From Hyphococcus sp. (GTDB lineage: Bacteria; Pseudomonadota; Alphaproteobacteria; Caulobacterales; Parvularculaceae), in assembly GCA_028281665.1 (NCBI GenBank), contig JANQJK010000008.1, positions 124,001 to 188,000 on the forward strand: DNA of 64,000 nucleotides. Reading direction: 5' to 3'. Positions 9,249 through 17,823 of this stretch are shown here, in pieces (position 1 is the first letter of the stretch; each line of letters begins with the position of its first letter). The notes under the pieces are model-generated. The model saw only the letters and a program-made list of their open reading frames with translations, did no database searches and had not been told where the DNA came from. The translations under genes were made by a program, and so were the position numbers.

Positions 9249-9935
9249 ATGATTTCCGTCGTGATTCCAACGCTGAACGCTGCCGAGCGCCTTGCTGCGT
9301 GCCTCGATGCGCTCCGTCCGGAGGGCGATGACCGGTTTGTCGGCGAGATCATTGTCGCCGATGGGGGCTCGTCGGACGGCTCCGTTGAAATCGCGAAGCG
9401 GGCCGGCGCGCACATTGTGACGGCGCCGGCGGGCCGCGGCGAACAGTTGCGCGCCGGCGCGGCGGCGGCGGGCGGCGACTGGCTGTTGTTTCTCCATGGC
9501 GACACCGTGCTTGAGCCGCGCTGGGTCGCGGATGCCGGTGCGCATATGGGCAAGGCCGGCGATCGGGCGGCGGTCTTCACTCTTGCGTTTGACGCCGGCG
9601 GGTTCGCCGGCCGGATGGTCGCCGCCGGCGCGATGATGCGTACAGGGATGTTCAGGCTGCCTTACGGGGATCAGGGTCTCCTTGTCTCGCGCACTATGTA
9701 TGATGCGGTTGGCGCCTACCGGTCGATGCCTCTCTTTGAAGATGTGGACATCGTCCGGCGCCTTGTCGGAAAATACGGGCGAAACGCGTTTCGCGTCCTG
9801 CCGGCGCGCGCGACGACGAGCGCTGCACGGTATCGGCGCGTGGGTTACGTGCGACGCGTTATTCGAAACAACATCCTGCTCGCGCGGTATTTTGCCGGCG
9901 CCAGTCCTGAAAAACTTGCGAAAGAGTATCGCTGA
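9249..9935 (+). CDS. GT-A glycosyltransferase, TIGR04283 arsenosugar-type
   Basis: A 228-residue family 2 glycosyltransferase: ISVVIPTLNAAERLAACLDAL at the N-terminus (nucleotide-binding strand), ADGGSSDGSVEIAKRAGA, the metal-binding-type LFLHGDT, and LPYGDQGLLVSR followed by MPLFEDVDIVRRL. The GDQG plus EDVD combination is characteristic of the TIGR04283 group placed near arsenic-methylation genes in some bacteria. No arsM or other arsenic gene is visible here, so the acceptor is open. The stop overlaps the next start by one base (TGATG), implying translational coupling. Confidence 0.88.
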   Translation: MISVVIPTLNAAERLAACLDALRPEGDDRFVGEIIVADGGSSDGSVEIAKRAGAHIVTAPAGRGEQLRAGAAAAGGDWLLFLHGDTVLEPRWVADAGAHMGKAGDRAAVFTLAFDAGGFAGRMVAAGAMMRTGMFRLPYGDQGLLVSRTMYDAVGAYRSMPLFEDVDIVRRLVGKYGRNAFRVLPARATTSAARYRRVGYVRRVIRNNILLARYFAGASPEKLAKEYR

Positions 9936-10558
9936 TGCGCGGAACCGTTATTATCTTTGTCAAAACGCCCCGCGCCGGCGCCGTAAAAACAAGACTGGCC
10001 GCGGACGTCGGGGCCGGGCGCGCCGCGGCGTTGTTCCGTATCATGACGGAAAGAACGGTGATGACCGCTCTTGCGGGCCCATGGCGAACCGTGATTGCCG
10101 TGGACGATGGGGCGGGCCTCTCCGGCCGGGAGCATCTCTTTCCGCCTCATGTTGCGCGCTGCGTGCAAGGGGCGGGCGATCTGGGGCAACGCATGGGGCG
10201 GGTCATGGGCGCGGCGCCCCCCGGCCCTGTCATCGCCATCGGCGCCGACGCGCCGGGACTGCGCGCTGAACATCTGCGGCAGGCGTTCGCAGCGTTGCGG
10301 GGCGCGGACGCGGTTTTCGGCCCGGCGGCCGATGGCGGCTACTGGCTGATCGGCCTTGCCCGCCGGCGCGCCGCGCCGGCGCTTTTTGAGGGCGTGCGCT
10401 GGTCGACCCGCCACGCCCTCAAAGACACGACAAAGACGCTGCCGCCGGCGTTCAAAACTGCTATGCTGGAGACGCTGTCCGATATCGACGAGGCGCGCGA
10501 CCTTGCAAATCTTGAGGGCCGGTCGACGCGTCATCGCACAGATCAGGGGAGGCGATGA
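9935..10558 (+). CDS. TIGR04282/DUF2064 glycosyltransferase-like protein
   Basis: A 207-residue nucleotidyl/glycosyl-transferase-fold protein. Family hallmarks are IIFVKTPRAGAVKTRLA at the N-terminus (phosphate-binding loop of GT-A enzymes), GDLGQRM, IAIGADAPGL and the closing GPAADGGYWLIGL with VRWSTRHAL. It is coupled to the TIGR04283 protein upstream, the usual two-gene arrangement, and its end overlaps the M19 dipeptidase start (ATGATG). The three genes are most likely one transcript. The arsenosugar role is a family label from other genomes and is not supported by neighbours here. Confidence 0.88.
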   Translation: MRGTVIIFVKTPRAGAVKTRLAADVGAGRAAALFRIMTERTVMTALAGPWRTVIAVDDGAGLSGREHLFPPHVARCVQGAGDLGQRMGRVMGAAPPGPVIAIGADAPGLRAEHLRQAFAALRGADAVFGPAADGGYWLIGLARRRAAPALFEGVRWSTRHALKDTTKTLPPAFKTAMLETLSDIDEARDLANLEGRSTRHRTDQGRR

Positions 10559-11712
10559 TGAGAAATATGATCGGCGCCGGCGTCGCGCTGTTTCTTCTGG
10601 CGGCGATAACCATTGTTTTCTACGTGCTGCCGGCGCGGGTCGACGCCAGGGCCAATCGGGTGATCGCTCATGAGCCATACGCCGTCAGTTCCCAGGCGCG
10701 CACGCTGCACGAAACAATTCCCGTGGCGGACCTTCATGCGGATACGTTTTTGTGGATGCGCGATCCGACCCGGCGCCAGAACCGCGGCCAGACGGATATT
10801 CCGCGGCTGATCGAAGGCGGCGTCAAATTGCAGGTGTTCACGGCGGTTACGAAGTCGCCGAAGAATCTCAACTATGAAGAAAACGATGCGGACTCTGACG
10901 ATATCACCATGCTGGCGATTGCGCAGCGATGGCCGGTCGCGAGCTGGGGTTCGCTGTTCGAGCGCGCGCGGTATCAGGCAAAGCGCATGGAAAAGGCGGA
11001 CGAGCAATACGGTCCGGAATTCCGCATGGTGCGCAACCAGTCGGACCTGCGCCGGTCGCTGAATGTCGGCGCGCTGGCTGGCGTTTTCGGCATTGAGGGC
11101 GCGCACCCGCTGGAAGGAAAAATTGAAAACCTTGATCGGCTTTACGACGATGGTTTGCGCGTCGTCGGCTTGCAGCACTTTTTCGACAATGAACTTGGCG
11201 CGTCCTTACACGGAACAGATGGCGGCGGCCTTACAGATTTCGGGCGCGACGTTGTCCGGCGCGCCAATGAGCTGAACATGATCATCGACGTGGCGCATTC
11301 CTCGGAGATCGTGGTCGGCGAGGTGCTGGCCATGTCGACGCGGCCCGTCATCGTATCCCACACCGGGCTCAAGGGGCATTGCGACAGCGAGCGCAATATC
11401 TCCGACGATTTGATGAAAACCATCGCCGCGGCCGGAGGCATTGTCGGCGTCGGCTTCTGGGACGGCGCGGTCTGCACGCCGGACCTTGAAACCATTGCCG
11501 AAGCCGTCGTCTACGCCGTCGACCTTCTGGGTACGGAGCATGTGGCGCTGGGCTCCGATTTCGACGGCGCCGTGACGACGCCGATTGACGCCTCGGAGTT
11601 ACCGGCGCTGACCCAGGCGCTGCTGGACGCCGGCCTTGACGAGGCGACGATCCGCGCGGTCATGGGCGAAAACGCCGTCCGGTTTTTTCTTGAGAATCTG
11701 CCGGTAGACTGA
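10555..11712 (+). CDS. Membrane-anchored dipeptidase, peptidase family M19
   Basis: A 385-residue renal-dipeptidase-type metalloenzyme. Residues 1-30 are a transmembrane anchor or uncleaved signal (GVALFLLAAITIVFYVLPA). Zinc ligands are recognisable: HAD in PVADLHADTF, Glu in VFGIEGAHPL, His in VSHTGLKGHC and Asp in LGSDFDGA. The family cleaves dipeptides including those with D-residues. The protein should face the periplasm. The first two codons are both ATG; either could start. It overlaps the upstream DUF2064 gene by four bases. A fragment of a second M19 enzyme remains at 21339. Confidence 0.92.
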   Translation: MMRNMIGAGVALFLLAAITIVFYVLPARVDARANRVIAHEPYAVSSQARTLHETIPVADLHADTFLWMRDPTRRQNRGQTDIPRLIEGGVKLQVFTAVTKSPKNLNYEENDADSDDITMLAIAQRWPVASWGSLFERARYQAKRMEKADEQYGPEFRMVRNQSDLRRSLNVGALAGVFGIEGAHPLEGKIENLDRLYDDGLRVVGLQHFFDNELGASLHGTDGGGLTDFGRDVVRRANELNMIIDVAHSSEIVVGEVLAMSTRPVIVSHTGLKGHCDSERNISDDLMKTIAAAGGIVGVGFWDGAVCTPDLETIAEAVVYAVDLLGTEHVALGSDFDGAVTTPIDASELPALTQALLDAGLDEATIRAVMGENAVRFFLENLPVD

Positions 11713-11738
11713 CGCCGCCGGGCGGGCCGCGACGCCGA

Positions 11739-11885
11739 TCAGAAGAACAGCGCCAGCGGCACGGCGATGACGATCGCCACGACGGCGACCATGAAAATGA
11801 AGGTCGCTGAATTATTCACCGCCTCAAAATCGGCCTCCTGATCGTGAAGGCGGGCGGGATCGGTATGGGTATCGAAAAGGGCCAT
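11739..11885 (-). CDS. Small single-pass membrane protein, 48 residues
   Basis: The frame from ATG 11885 to TGA 11739 encodes a hydrophilic acidic half (TDPARLHDQEADFEAVNNSA) followed by one transmembrane helix (FIFMVAVVAIVIAVPLALFF) ending at the stop. A strong GGAGGAG ribosome binding site lies seven bases upstream. The layout, cytosolic head with C-terminal helix, resembles aa3-type cytochrome oxidase subunit IV-like tail-anchored peptides of alphaproteobacteria, but no family signature is clear enough to name it. Convergent with the dipeptidase gene. Confidence 0.7.
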   Translation of the reverse strand: MALFDTHTDPARLHDQEADFEAVNNSATFIFMVAVVAIVIAVPLALFF

Positions 11886-12159
11886 GACAAAACTCCTCCG
11901 GCCCTGTTGTTGTTATCGGCGGAATGCCGTGCGTTGATGGGCCGTGTCATAAAACTGTCATAGTAATTGCGCACCCCGTGCGCAAAGTCAAGACAGGATG
12001 CGCAAAATTTGCGCGAAAAGCGCGCTGAGCGCGCCTCGCAAGCGGCGAAGCTGTGGAAAAGACAGGCATTTTGGGAACAACGCCCTCAAGGCGCCGTTCG
12101 TCGCAATCAGCGTGAATTCGCCGATAGCCCGCCAATCATGTCGGGCGCGCCGGAACGGG
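11886..12159. other. Intergenic region without a convincing gene
   Basis: This 274-bp spacer contains a near-perfect inverted repeat GCGCAAA-A-TTTGCGC around 12000 and GC-rich short hairpins (GCGC-GAAAA-GCGC) just after it. The promoter of the small membrane protein must lie at its left edge. No ORF with plausible start and composition is seen. Confidence 0.5.
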
Positions 12160-12957
12160 TTATTTCTTCTTCGCCGCCTTCGGTTTCGGCTGGGGCCGGG
12201 TGAAGACCCACTCGTCATCGGAAGACAGCGATTTTGAAAACTTGTAGCCGCCGACGGTGAATTTCTTGAGGTCTTCGGCGCGGTCAATGCGGTTCTCGAT
12301 GGCCCAGCGCGCCATCATGCCCCGCGCCTGTTTGACGAAGATCATCATGGCGCGGGCCTTGCCGTCTTTGACTTCCTTGAAGTTGAACATGATGAAACGG
12401 CTTTTCAGCGCCTTGCGGTCCACCGCCTTGGCGTATTCGTTCGACGCGAGACAGACGATGGTCGGGTCGTCGTGAGCCTTCACCGCCTTGTCGAGTTCGC
12501 CGGCGAGCACCGGTCCCCAATATGCGTGAAGACTTGACCCTCGCGGGTTTTTCAGGCGCGAACCCATTTCAAGGCGATAGGGCTGAATGCCGTCAAGCGG
12601 GCGCAATAGTCCGTACAGACCGGAAAGAATGCGCAGGTGATCTTGTGCAAATTCGAGGTCGTCCTTTTTCAGCGTATTGGCGTCGAGGCCGCGATAGACA
12701 TCGCCGGCGAAAGTCAGCGCCGCCTGCTTGGCGCCCGTAACGCGCCCGCTGGTTTTGAGGGCCTGAAAGCGCTCGTAATTGATGTCCACAAGGGTGTCGG
12801 AAATCCCCATGAGTTTCTTGATGTCGGCGCGCTTCAGTTTCTTCGCGACCCCGGCGATTTCCGTGAAGTCCTTCTTGAGCGTCGGCTGCGTCGCTTTTGG
12901 CGCGCCCGCGGGCTCGTCGAAATTCATAGCCTTCGCCGGCGACAACAACATCAGCAT
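12160..12957 (-). CDS. yaaA: Peroxide stress protein YaaA (UPF0246)
   Basis: A 265-residue YaaA/DUF328 protein: N-terminal MLMLLSPAKAMNF, central YRGLDA and LSGLYGLLRPLDGIQPYRLEMG, and the conserved ASNEYAKAV segment. In E. coli YaaA lowers intracellular iron and protects DNA from hydrogen peroxide; the fold binds DNA. The last ten residues form a lysine-rich tail (PKPKAAKKK) beyond the family core. It starts 16 bp after the FAD oxidase stop on the same strand, so the two are probably co-transcribed. Confidence 0.95.
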   Translation of the reverse strand: MLMLLSPAKAMNFDEPAGAPKATQPTLKKDFTEIAGVAKKLKRADIKKLMGISDTLVDINYERFQALKTSGRVTGAKQAALTFAGDVYRGLDANTLKKDDLEFAQDHLRILSGLYGLLRPLDGIQPYRLEMGSRLKNPRGSSLHAYWGPVLAGELDKAVKAHDDPTIVCLASNEYAKAVDRKALKSRFIMFNFKEVKDGKARAMMIFVKQARGMMARWAIENRIDRAEDLKKFTVGGYKFSKSLSSDDEWVFTRPQPKPKAAKKK

Positions 12958-12973
12958 GCGTTCTGTTCCTTCT

Positions 12974-14389
12974 TCACAGCATCTTACCGGGGTTCATGAT
13001 GCCTTTGGGATCAAGCGCCGCTTTTACCGCGCGCATCATATGGAGTTCTTCGGGCGACTTTCTTTTCGCCAGCGTGTCGCGGCGGTGGCGGCCGACGCCG
13101 TGCTCGGCGGAGATCGATCCGTCGAAGGTCGCGATCACGTCATAGACGGCGCTTTCAATGTCCGCACGTCTGTCGGCAAGGGCGTCCCTGGGCGCGCCGT
13201 CGGGCCCGATAATGTCGTAATGCACATTGCCGTCGCCCATATGGCCGAATTCAACGAAACGCGCCTCGGGCGCAATGGACCGGACCGCGTCCCGCGCTTT
13301 ATCGAGAAAAGCGGGAATGTCGCTGGTGGCGACGGAAACGTCGTGACGGGCGCCGAGCCCTTGCGTGTTGATCGCCTCGGACATGGAGTGACGCATATGC
13401 CAGAGCGCCTGCCGCTGCGTGTCGTTTTCGGCAATCACCGCATCGGCGAGCAGACCTTTTTCAAGGGCGCCGGCGAGCATGGTTTCGACCGTCGTCCGCA
13501 GCGTTCCCGCTTCGCCGGATGAGAACTCCATCAAGACGTAATACTGATGGGCCGCCGCGAGCGGGTCGCGCACGCCGGGGATGTTTTTCGCCGTCAGGTC
13601 GATGCAGAGCCGGTTCATGAATTCAAAACTCGTCGCGCCGCCGCCGGTGGCGTTCTGCGCATGGGCGAGGAGCGCAACGGCGTCCTCGGCGCTTTTCAGG
13701 CCGGCGAACGCCGTCGCCCTGTCGGCCGGTGCCGGGTAGAGTTTCAAAACCGCGGCGGTGACAATGCCGAGGGTTCCTTCGCCGCCGATGAAGAGGTGTT
13801 TCAAATCGTACCCGGTGTTGTCTTTGCGCAGCCGCTTCAGCCCGTTCCACACGCGCCCGTCCGGCAGCACCGCTTCGATGCCGAGCACGAGATCGCGGCA
13901 GTTGCCGTAGCGGATGACATTGACGCCCCCGGCATTGGTGGAAATGACGCCGCCGATCTGGCACGAGCCTTCCGCGCCGATCGACAGGGGAAAGAGGCGG
14001 CCTGCGTCGGCGGCGATCTCCTGCGCCTCGGCGAGGGTTACGCCGGCCTCAAGAGTCATCGTGTTGTTGAGCGGCGAGACGTTGCGCGTTGCCCGCATCC
14101 GTTTCAGGGACAGCAAGATTTCGTTGCCCGCCGGAATCTGACCGCCCACAAGGCCGGTGTTGCCGCTCTGGGGCGTGATGGACACATTGTGCTCGGCGCA
14201 GATCCCGACCACGGCGGCGACCTCCGCCGTTGAAGCCGGCGTCACGATCATCGCCGCCTCGCCGGGCCAGCGGCCCCGCCATTCGGACAGAAAGGGCGCG
14301 GCGTCGTCCGGCGCGACGACGCCTTTATCGCCAACGGTTTTTGCGATGGCGTCGAGCGCGTCGCGGGGCGGCGGAAGGGATCCGGTCAT
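12974..14389 (-). CDS. FAD-binding oxidase, GlcD/D-lactate dehydrogenase type
   Basis: A 471-residue oxidoreductase of the FAD_binding_4 (VAO) family. The FAD site is seen as TPQSGNTGLVGGQIP, GAEGSCQIGGVISTNAGG and GGEGTLGIVTAAVLK; the C-terminal domain has EFGHMGDGNVHYDI, SAEHGVGRHRRDTLA and a final NPGKML. These enzymes oxidise 2-hydroxy acids such as D-lactate, D-2-hydroxyglutarate or glycolate; which one is unclear. I use the ATG at 14389 because a longer in-frame reading would run into the divergent methyltransferase promoter and start region. Confidence 0.92.
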   Translation of the reverse strand: MTGSLPPPRDALDAIAKTVGDKGVVAPDDAAPFLSEWRGRWPGEAAMIVTPASTAEVAAVVGICAEHNVSITPQSGNTGLVGGQIPAGNEILLSLKRMRATRNVSPLNNTMTLEAGVTLAEAQEIAADAGRLFPLSIGAEGSCQIGGVISTNAGGVNVIRYGNCRDLVLGIEAVLPDGRVWNGLKRLRKDNTGYDLKHLFIGGEGTLGIVTAAVLKLYPAPADRATAFAGLKSAEDAVALLAHAQNATGGGATSFEFMNRLCIDLTAKNIPGVRDPLAAAHQYYVLMEFSSGEAGTLRTTVETMLAGALEKGLLADAVIAENDTQRQALWHMRHSMSEAINTQGLGARHDVSVATSDIPAFLDKARDAVRSIAPEARFVEFGHMGDGNVHYDIIGPDGAPRDALADRRADIESAVYDVIATFDGSISAEHGVGRHRRDTLAKRKSPEELHMMRAVKAALDPKGIMNPGKML

Positions 14390-14498
14390 AAATCCATGGT
14401 CTATGCGCCGGCCGGCGCGCGCGCAAGACTGCGCTTTGCCGCGTTCGAGGTTTGTTGCTAAACATGCCCGCAAGCAGCAGCAGTCTTTGCGAGACGAG

Positions 14499-15293
14499 AT
14501 GACAAACCTGTTTTCAAAAGCGGTTGGGGGCGCATTCATTGCAGCGGCGTATGCAGCGCTTGCCGCATGCGGTTCCGACGGGGGCGAGGCGCCGCAGGAG
14601 AACGCCGGCGACTTCATCGCCGCGGCGATCGCCAATCCGGAACGCGCCGGCGACGAAGTGGCCGACGATCCTTTGCGCAAGCCCGCCGAGGTGCTTGCCT
14701 TTACCGGCGTTGAGCCGGGTATGACGGTTTTCGAAATGGAAGCGGGACACGGCTATTATACGGAACTCCTGTCCTACATTGTGGGCGAGACCGGTTCCAT
14801 CGTGATGCAAAACCCGCCGGCGTTTGACTCCTTCGCCGGCGCGGCGGTCGCTAGGCGGCTTGACGGAAATCGCCTCCCGAATGTTCGTCACGCAAGGTGC
14901 AATTTCGACGAACTGACGGCCGATGACGAAACAGTGGACATCGTGACCTGGTTCCTCGGTCCCCATGAGCTTTACTTCATGCCCGCCGGCGTTGAAGATC
15001 TGGGAGACGAGAAGCGCTCCTATCAGGAGATCTATCGCGTCCTGAAACCCGGCGGATATTTCGTCGTTCTCGATCACGCCGCTGCGCCCGGCGCGCCGAA
15101 GTCAACCGGCGGCGACACCCACCGCATCGATCCCGCCATTGTGCTGGCGCTGGCGGAGGAGAACGGTTTCGAGCTTGTGGATCAGAGCGACATTCTGCGT
15201 AACCCCGATGACAATTACGATCTCGGCGTTTTCCATCCGGAAGTGCGGCGCAAGACCGACAGGTTCCTGTTCAAGTTTCGCAAGCCCGCATAA
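14499..15293 (+). CDS. Lipoprotein class I SAM methyltransferase-like protein
   Basis: A 264-residue protein starting at ATG 14499. Residues 1-24 are a lipoprotein signal (AYAALAACGSDGG). The rest resembles a class I methyltransferase core: LAFTGVEPGMTVFEMEAGHGYYTELL (motif I with an EAGHG loop), DIVTWFLGPHEL and RVLKPGGYFVVLDHAA. This group of exported putative methyltransferases is common in marine bacteria; a periplasmic SAM-dependent enzyme is biochemically odd, so the fold may serve another role. It is divergent from the FAD oxidase and convergent with Sua5. Confidence 0.82.
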   Translation: MTNLFSKAVGGAFIAAAYAALAACGSDGGEAPQENAGDFIAAAIANPERAGDEVADDPLRKPAEVLAFTGVEPGMTVFEMEAGHGYYTELLSYIVGETGSIVMQNPPAFDSFAGAAVARRLDGNRLPNVRHARCNFDELTADDETVDIVTWFLGPHELYFMPAGVEDLGDEKRSYQEIYRVLKPGGYFVVLDHAAAPGAPKSTGGDTHRIDPAIVLALAEENGFELVDQSDILRNPDDNYDLGVFHPEVRRKTDRFLFKFRKPA

Positions 15294-15304
15294 GCGGCGC
15301 TGTT

Positions 15305-16273
15305 TCACTGGCCGCGCGGCGCGGCGGCGCGGGCGAGCCGGTCGTTGATCGCTTCGCCCAGGCCGTCGTTCGGCATCGGCGCCACCGCGATGGTCGTCAG
15401 GCCGCGCTCCCCGCATTGTTCGTCGAGGGCGCGCAGATATCGGAAGAGGTTCGCGGCGGCCTCGCGCAGATCGCCGGACGCGCTGAGATTCATGGACAGC
15501 GCGCCGGGTTCGCCCGCAACATCGCCAAACCCGAGGAAAGCCTCGCCGTCGCGTTGCGCCGCTGCGTTAAGGCGCATGCCCGCCGCCGGCGCGTAATGGC
15601 TGACGAGCATGCCCGGCGCCTGCGGTTTATCCGTTTGCGGAGGATCCATGAGAGGCGCGCCGGCGACCTTTTCGATGTCGGCGCGCGCAAGGCCGCCGGG
15701 GCGCAGCAACGTCACGGTCTCGCCCTCCGGTTTCACAATGGTCGATTCGACGCCGACCCGGCACGGGCCGCCATCGACGATCAACTCCGGCTGAATGAGC
15801 AGCCCGCCCGTTCGAACATGGTCCGCCGTGGTCGGGCTGATGCGCCCTGACCGGTTGGCGCTGGGCGCTGCAAGGGGCCGGTCCGCCGCCCGGATGAGCG
15901 CCTGGGCGCTTTCATGGGCGGGCGCGCGGACGGCGACCGTGTCGAGGCCGGCCGAAACCAGCAGCGACAGGCCTGCGTCCGGCCGGCGCGGCAGCACAAG
16001 GGTCAGCGGCCCCGGCCAGAACGCATCGATCAGTTTTCCGGCAAGCGGCGATATCTCCACATAGCGCGCCGCCATTTCCGCGTCCGCCACATGGCAGATC
16101 AGCGGATTGAAACGGGGCCGCCCCTTGGCCTCGAAAATCTTTGCAACGCTTGCGTCACGGGTTGCGTCAGCCGCGAGGCCATAGACCGTCTCGGTGGGCA
16201 TGGCGACAAGCCCGCCCCGGCGGATGATTTCCGCCGCTGTCTTTATCGTCTCATTGTTTTCGCGATCGGACAT
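15305..16273 (-). CDS. sua5: L-threonylcarbamoyladenylate synthase, Sua5 type
   Basis: A 322-residue two-domain Sua5. The YrdC catalytic domain (residues 1-205) has the substrate-binding PTETVYGLAADA and KGRPRFNPLICHV, WPGPLTLVLPRR, VAVRAPAH and SANRSGRISPTTADHV. A linker with SHYAPAAGMRL leads to the C-terminal Sua5 domain. It makes threonylcarbamoyl-AMP from threonine, bicarbonate and ATP for tRNA t6A37. The Sua5 C-domain distinguishes it from the shorter TsaC. Convergent with the lipoprotein methyltransferase, 11 bp apart. Confidence 0.95.
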   Translation of the reverse strand: MSDRENNETIKTAAEIIRRGGLVAMPTETVYGLAADATRDASVAKIFEAKGRPRFNPLICHVADAEMAARYVEISPLAGKLIDAFWPGPLTLVLPRRPDAGLSLLVSAGLDTVAVRAPAHESAQALIRAADRPLAAPSANRSGRISPTTADHVRTGGLLIQPELIVDGGPCRVGVESTIVKPEGETVTLLRPGGLARADIEKVAGAPLMDPPQTDKPQAPGMLVSHYAPAAGMRLNAAAQRDGEAFLGFGDVAGEPGALSMNLSASGDLREAAANLFRYLRALDEQCGERGLTTIAVAPMPNDGLGEAINDRLARAAAPRGQ

Positions 16274-16428
16274 GTTCTTTGGCGCCAGGAGCGTTCAACG
16301 AACCGATGGCGCGGCCTTCTCACAAATGTCAAATTTTTCCGGTCGGCGGCCTGCCGGCGTTCAGCTGATGATTTTCGCTGTTCCCTACTGTATTGTTGAA
16401 GAGATTTTCATGTCGAGGGGAGCGGGGC

Positions 16429-17718
16429 ATGCGGATTTTCGCGCTTATCGCCATGCAGCTGGCTGCGGCCGGCTGTGCGTCAAACATCAGCTACTGGACA
16501 ACGCCGTCGCTCGGGCCTTCCGCCGCCGCTCCGACGACAGGCGAGGCGCAACTGCGGTGCATTGAGGCGAGCGCGGCGGACGTTCAAAAAATCGTATCCG
16601 ACTGGCCCGGCCCTGCCGAACGGGCGCCGATCGAATATGCGTCGGCGGTTCCCGAAATTGACCGCGGCGACATCGAAACCATGTCGGCCATCGCCGACGC
16701 TGCGTTGCTCATGGAAATCTCCTACTGCGATACGGAGAAGGAAAGCGTCCGCAAGAAACGCGAGGACGCGGCGCTCGACTATCGCGCCCTTGGCTATGAC
16801 GCGGCGTATTTTCACCCGCGGTATTATGTCTTCCTGCACGACCCGAACCTGTTCCTCCTCGGCCGGCCGGGATCGAACGAGCTGACGGTGGTGTTCACCG
16901 GCACGGAAGTCGGGTTCAATCCACTGGACCTTATTCAGGATCTTCGCACCGGCGCCAGCTACAAGGGACGCAAAGACGGCAAGCCTTACGTGCCGCGCGG
17001 TCACACCGGCTTCCGGTCGAGTTTCCGAAATGTGATCCGAAAGGACTTCTTTGAAAACGCGACCACCTTCGATGACCTCGATGAGCATTGCAGAAATCAG
17101 GAGCCCAGATATCCTCAGAGTATATTCGATGACGCTCCCCGCGTCAGTCTCGCCAATTTCATATGCCGGAACAAAATCCGGAACGGCAATGAGAACGAGA
17201 AGATCAGGCTTACGGTGATCGGCCACAGTCTTGGCGCGGGGATCGCGCAGATGTCGCTCGGCGCATTCGAAGGGCTGACCTGGCGGCGCGATGACGGCCT
17301 GCCGCCGGGCGTGAACAAGCCCGCCGGGGCGTGGCCGTTTGAAGTGAAGGCGGCGTATCTGTTTGCGCCGCCGCTCGCGCTTTATCCTCGCGACAAGCAG
17401 TGCGACGTGCTCGATGTGACGAGCCCGATCGATGTTTACCGGCAGAATTCCCTGGCCGACCGCACCTATGCGGTCATTCGCGACGGCGACATGGTGCCGG
17501 CGCTCTGGAACCCGCTGAAGCGCGCCTTCCATTGCGTCGAGGGGGAGCATTTCGGAACATTCGTGCGGATCCCGCGCGGCGAAAGCATCGCATTCATCGA
17601 ACGCAATGTGGACTGGACCAATGCCGAACCCCACCGCCCGCGAAACTATCGCGATGCGGTGGACAAGGCGCTCAATGCGCTGAAGGAAGCGACCTCCGGG
17701 CCGGCGCCGGCGGAATAG
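16429..17718 (+). CDS. Class 3-type lipase lipoprotein
   Basis: A 429-residue alpha/beta-hydrolase. I prefer ATG 16429 (GAGGGG upstream) over 16393 because it gives a clean lipoprotein signal, MRIFALIAMQLAAAGC. The nucleophile elbow is GHSLGAG (context TVIGHSLGAGIAQMSLGAF), preceded by a lipase-like ELTVVFTGTEV strand; the later FLFAPPLALYP-type segment and a histidine near EGEHFG could complete the triad. The protein should be lipid-anchored and act on lipids or esters outside the cytoplasm. Upstream bases are Sua5's divergent promoter region. Confidence 0.83.
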   Translation: MRIFALIAMQLAAAGCASNISYWTTPSLGPSAAAPTTGEAQLRCIEASAADVQKIVSDWPGPAERAPIEYASAVPEIDRGDIETMSAIADAALLMEISYCDTEKESVRKKREDAALDYRALGYDAAYFHPRYYVFLHDPNLFLLGRPGSNELTVVFTGTEVGFNPLDLIQDLRTGASYKGRKDGKPYVPRGHTGFRSSFRNVIRKDFFENATTFDDLDEHCRNQEPRYPQSIFDDAPRVSLANFICRNKIRNGNENEKIRLTVIGHSLGAGIAQMSLGAFEGLTWRRDDGLPPGVNKPAGAWPFEVKAAYLFAPPLALYPRDKQCDVLDVTSPIDVYRQNSLADRTYAVIRDGDMVPALWNPLKRAFHCVEGEHFGTFVRIPRGESIAFIERNVDWTNAEPHRPRNYRDAVDKALNALKEATSGPAPAE

Positions 17719-17823
17719 TTACAGTAGCGGGCGCTGCATTGTCGGCCGCTGTAGTGCAGGCTGGCGAAAGCCGCGCCGACGCGGCATAAGAGCCGCGCAA
17801 TCTGCCAAAACTGGAACGGAACA

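Noticed and set aside
9249-10558. Arsenosugar biosynthesis operon
   Set aside because: The two glycosyltransferases match the TIGR04283/TIGR04282 families, but no arsM, radical SAM partner or arsenic regulator is adjacent, so the pathway is not claimed.
16480-17634. Reverse-strand frame of about 384 codons opposite the lipase
   Set aside because: Shadow of a high-GC gene; the forward strand has a lipobox and GHSLGAG.
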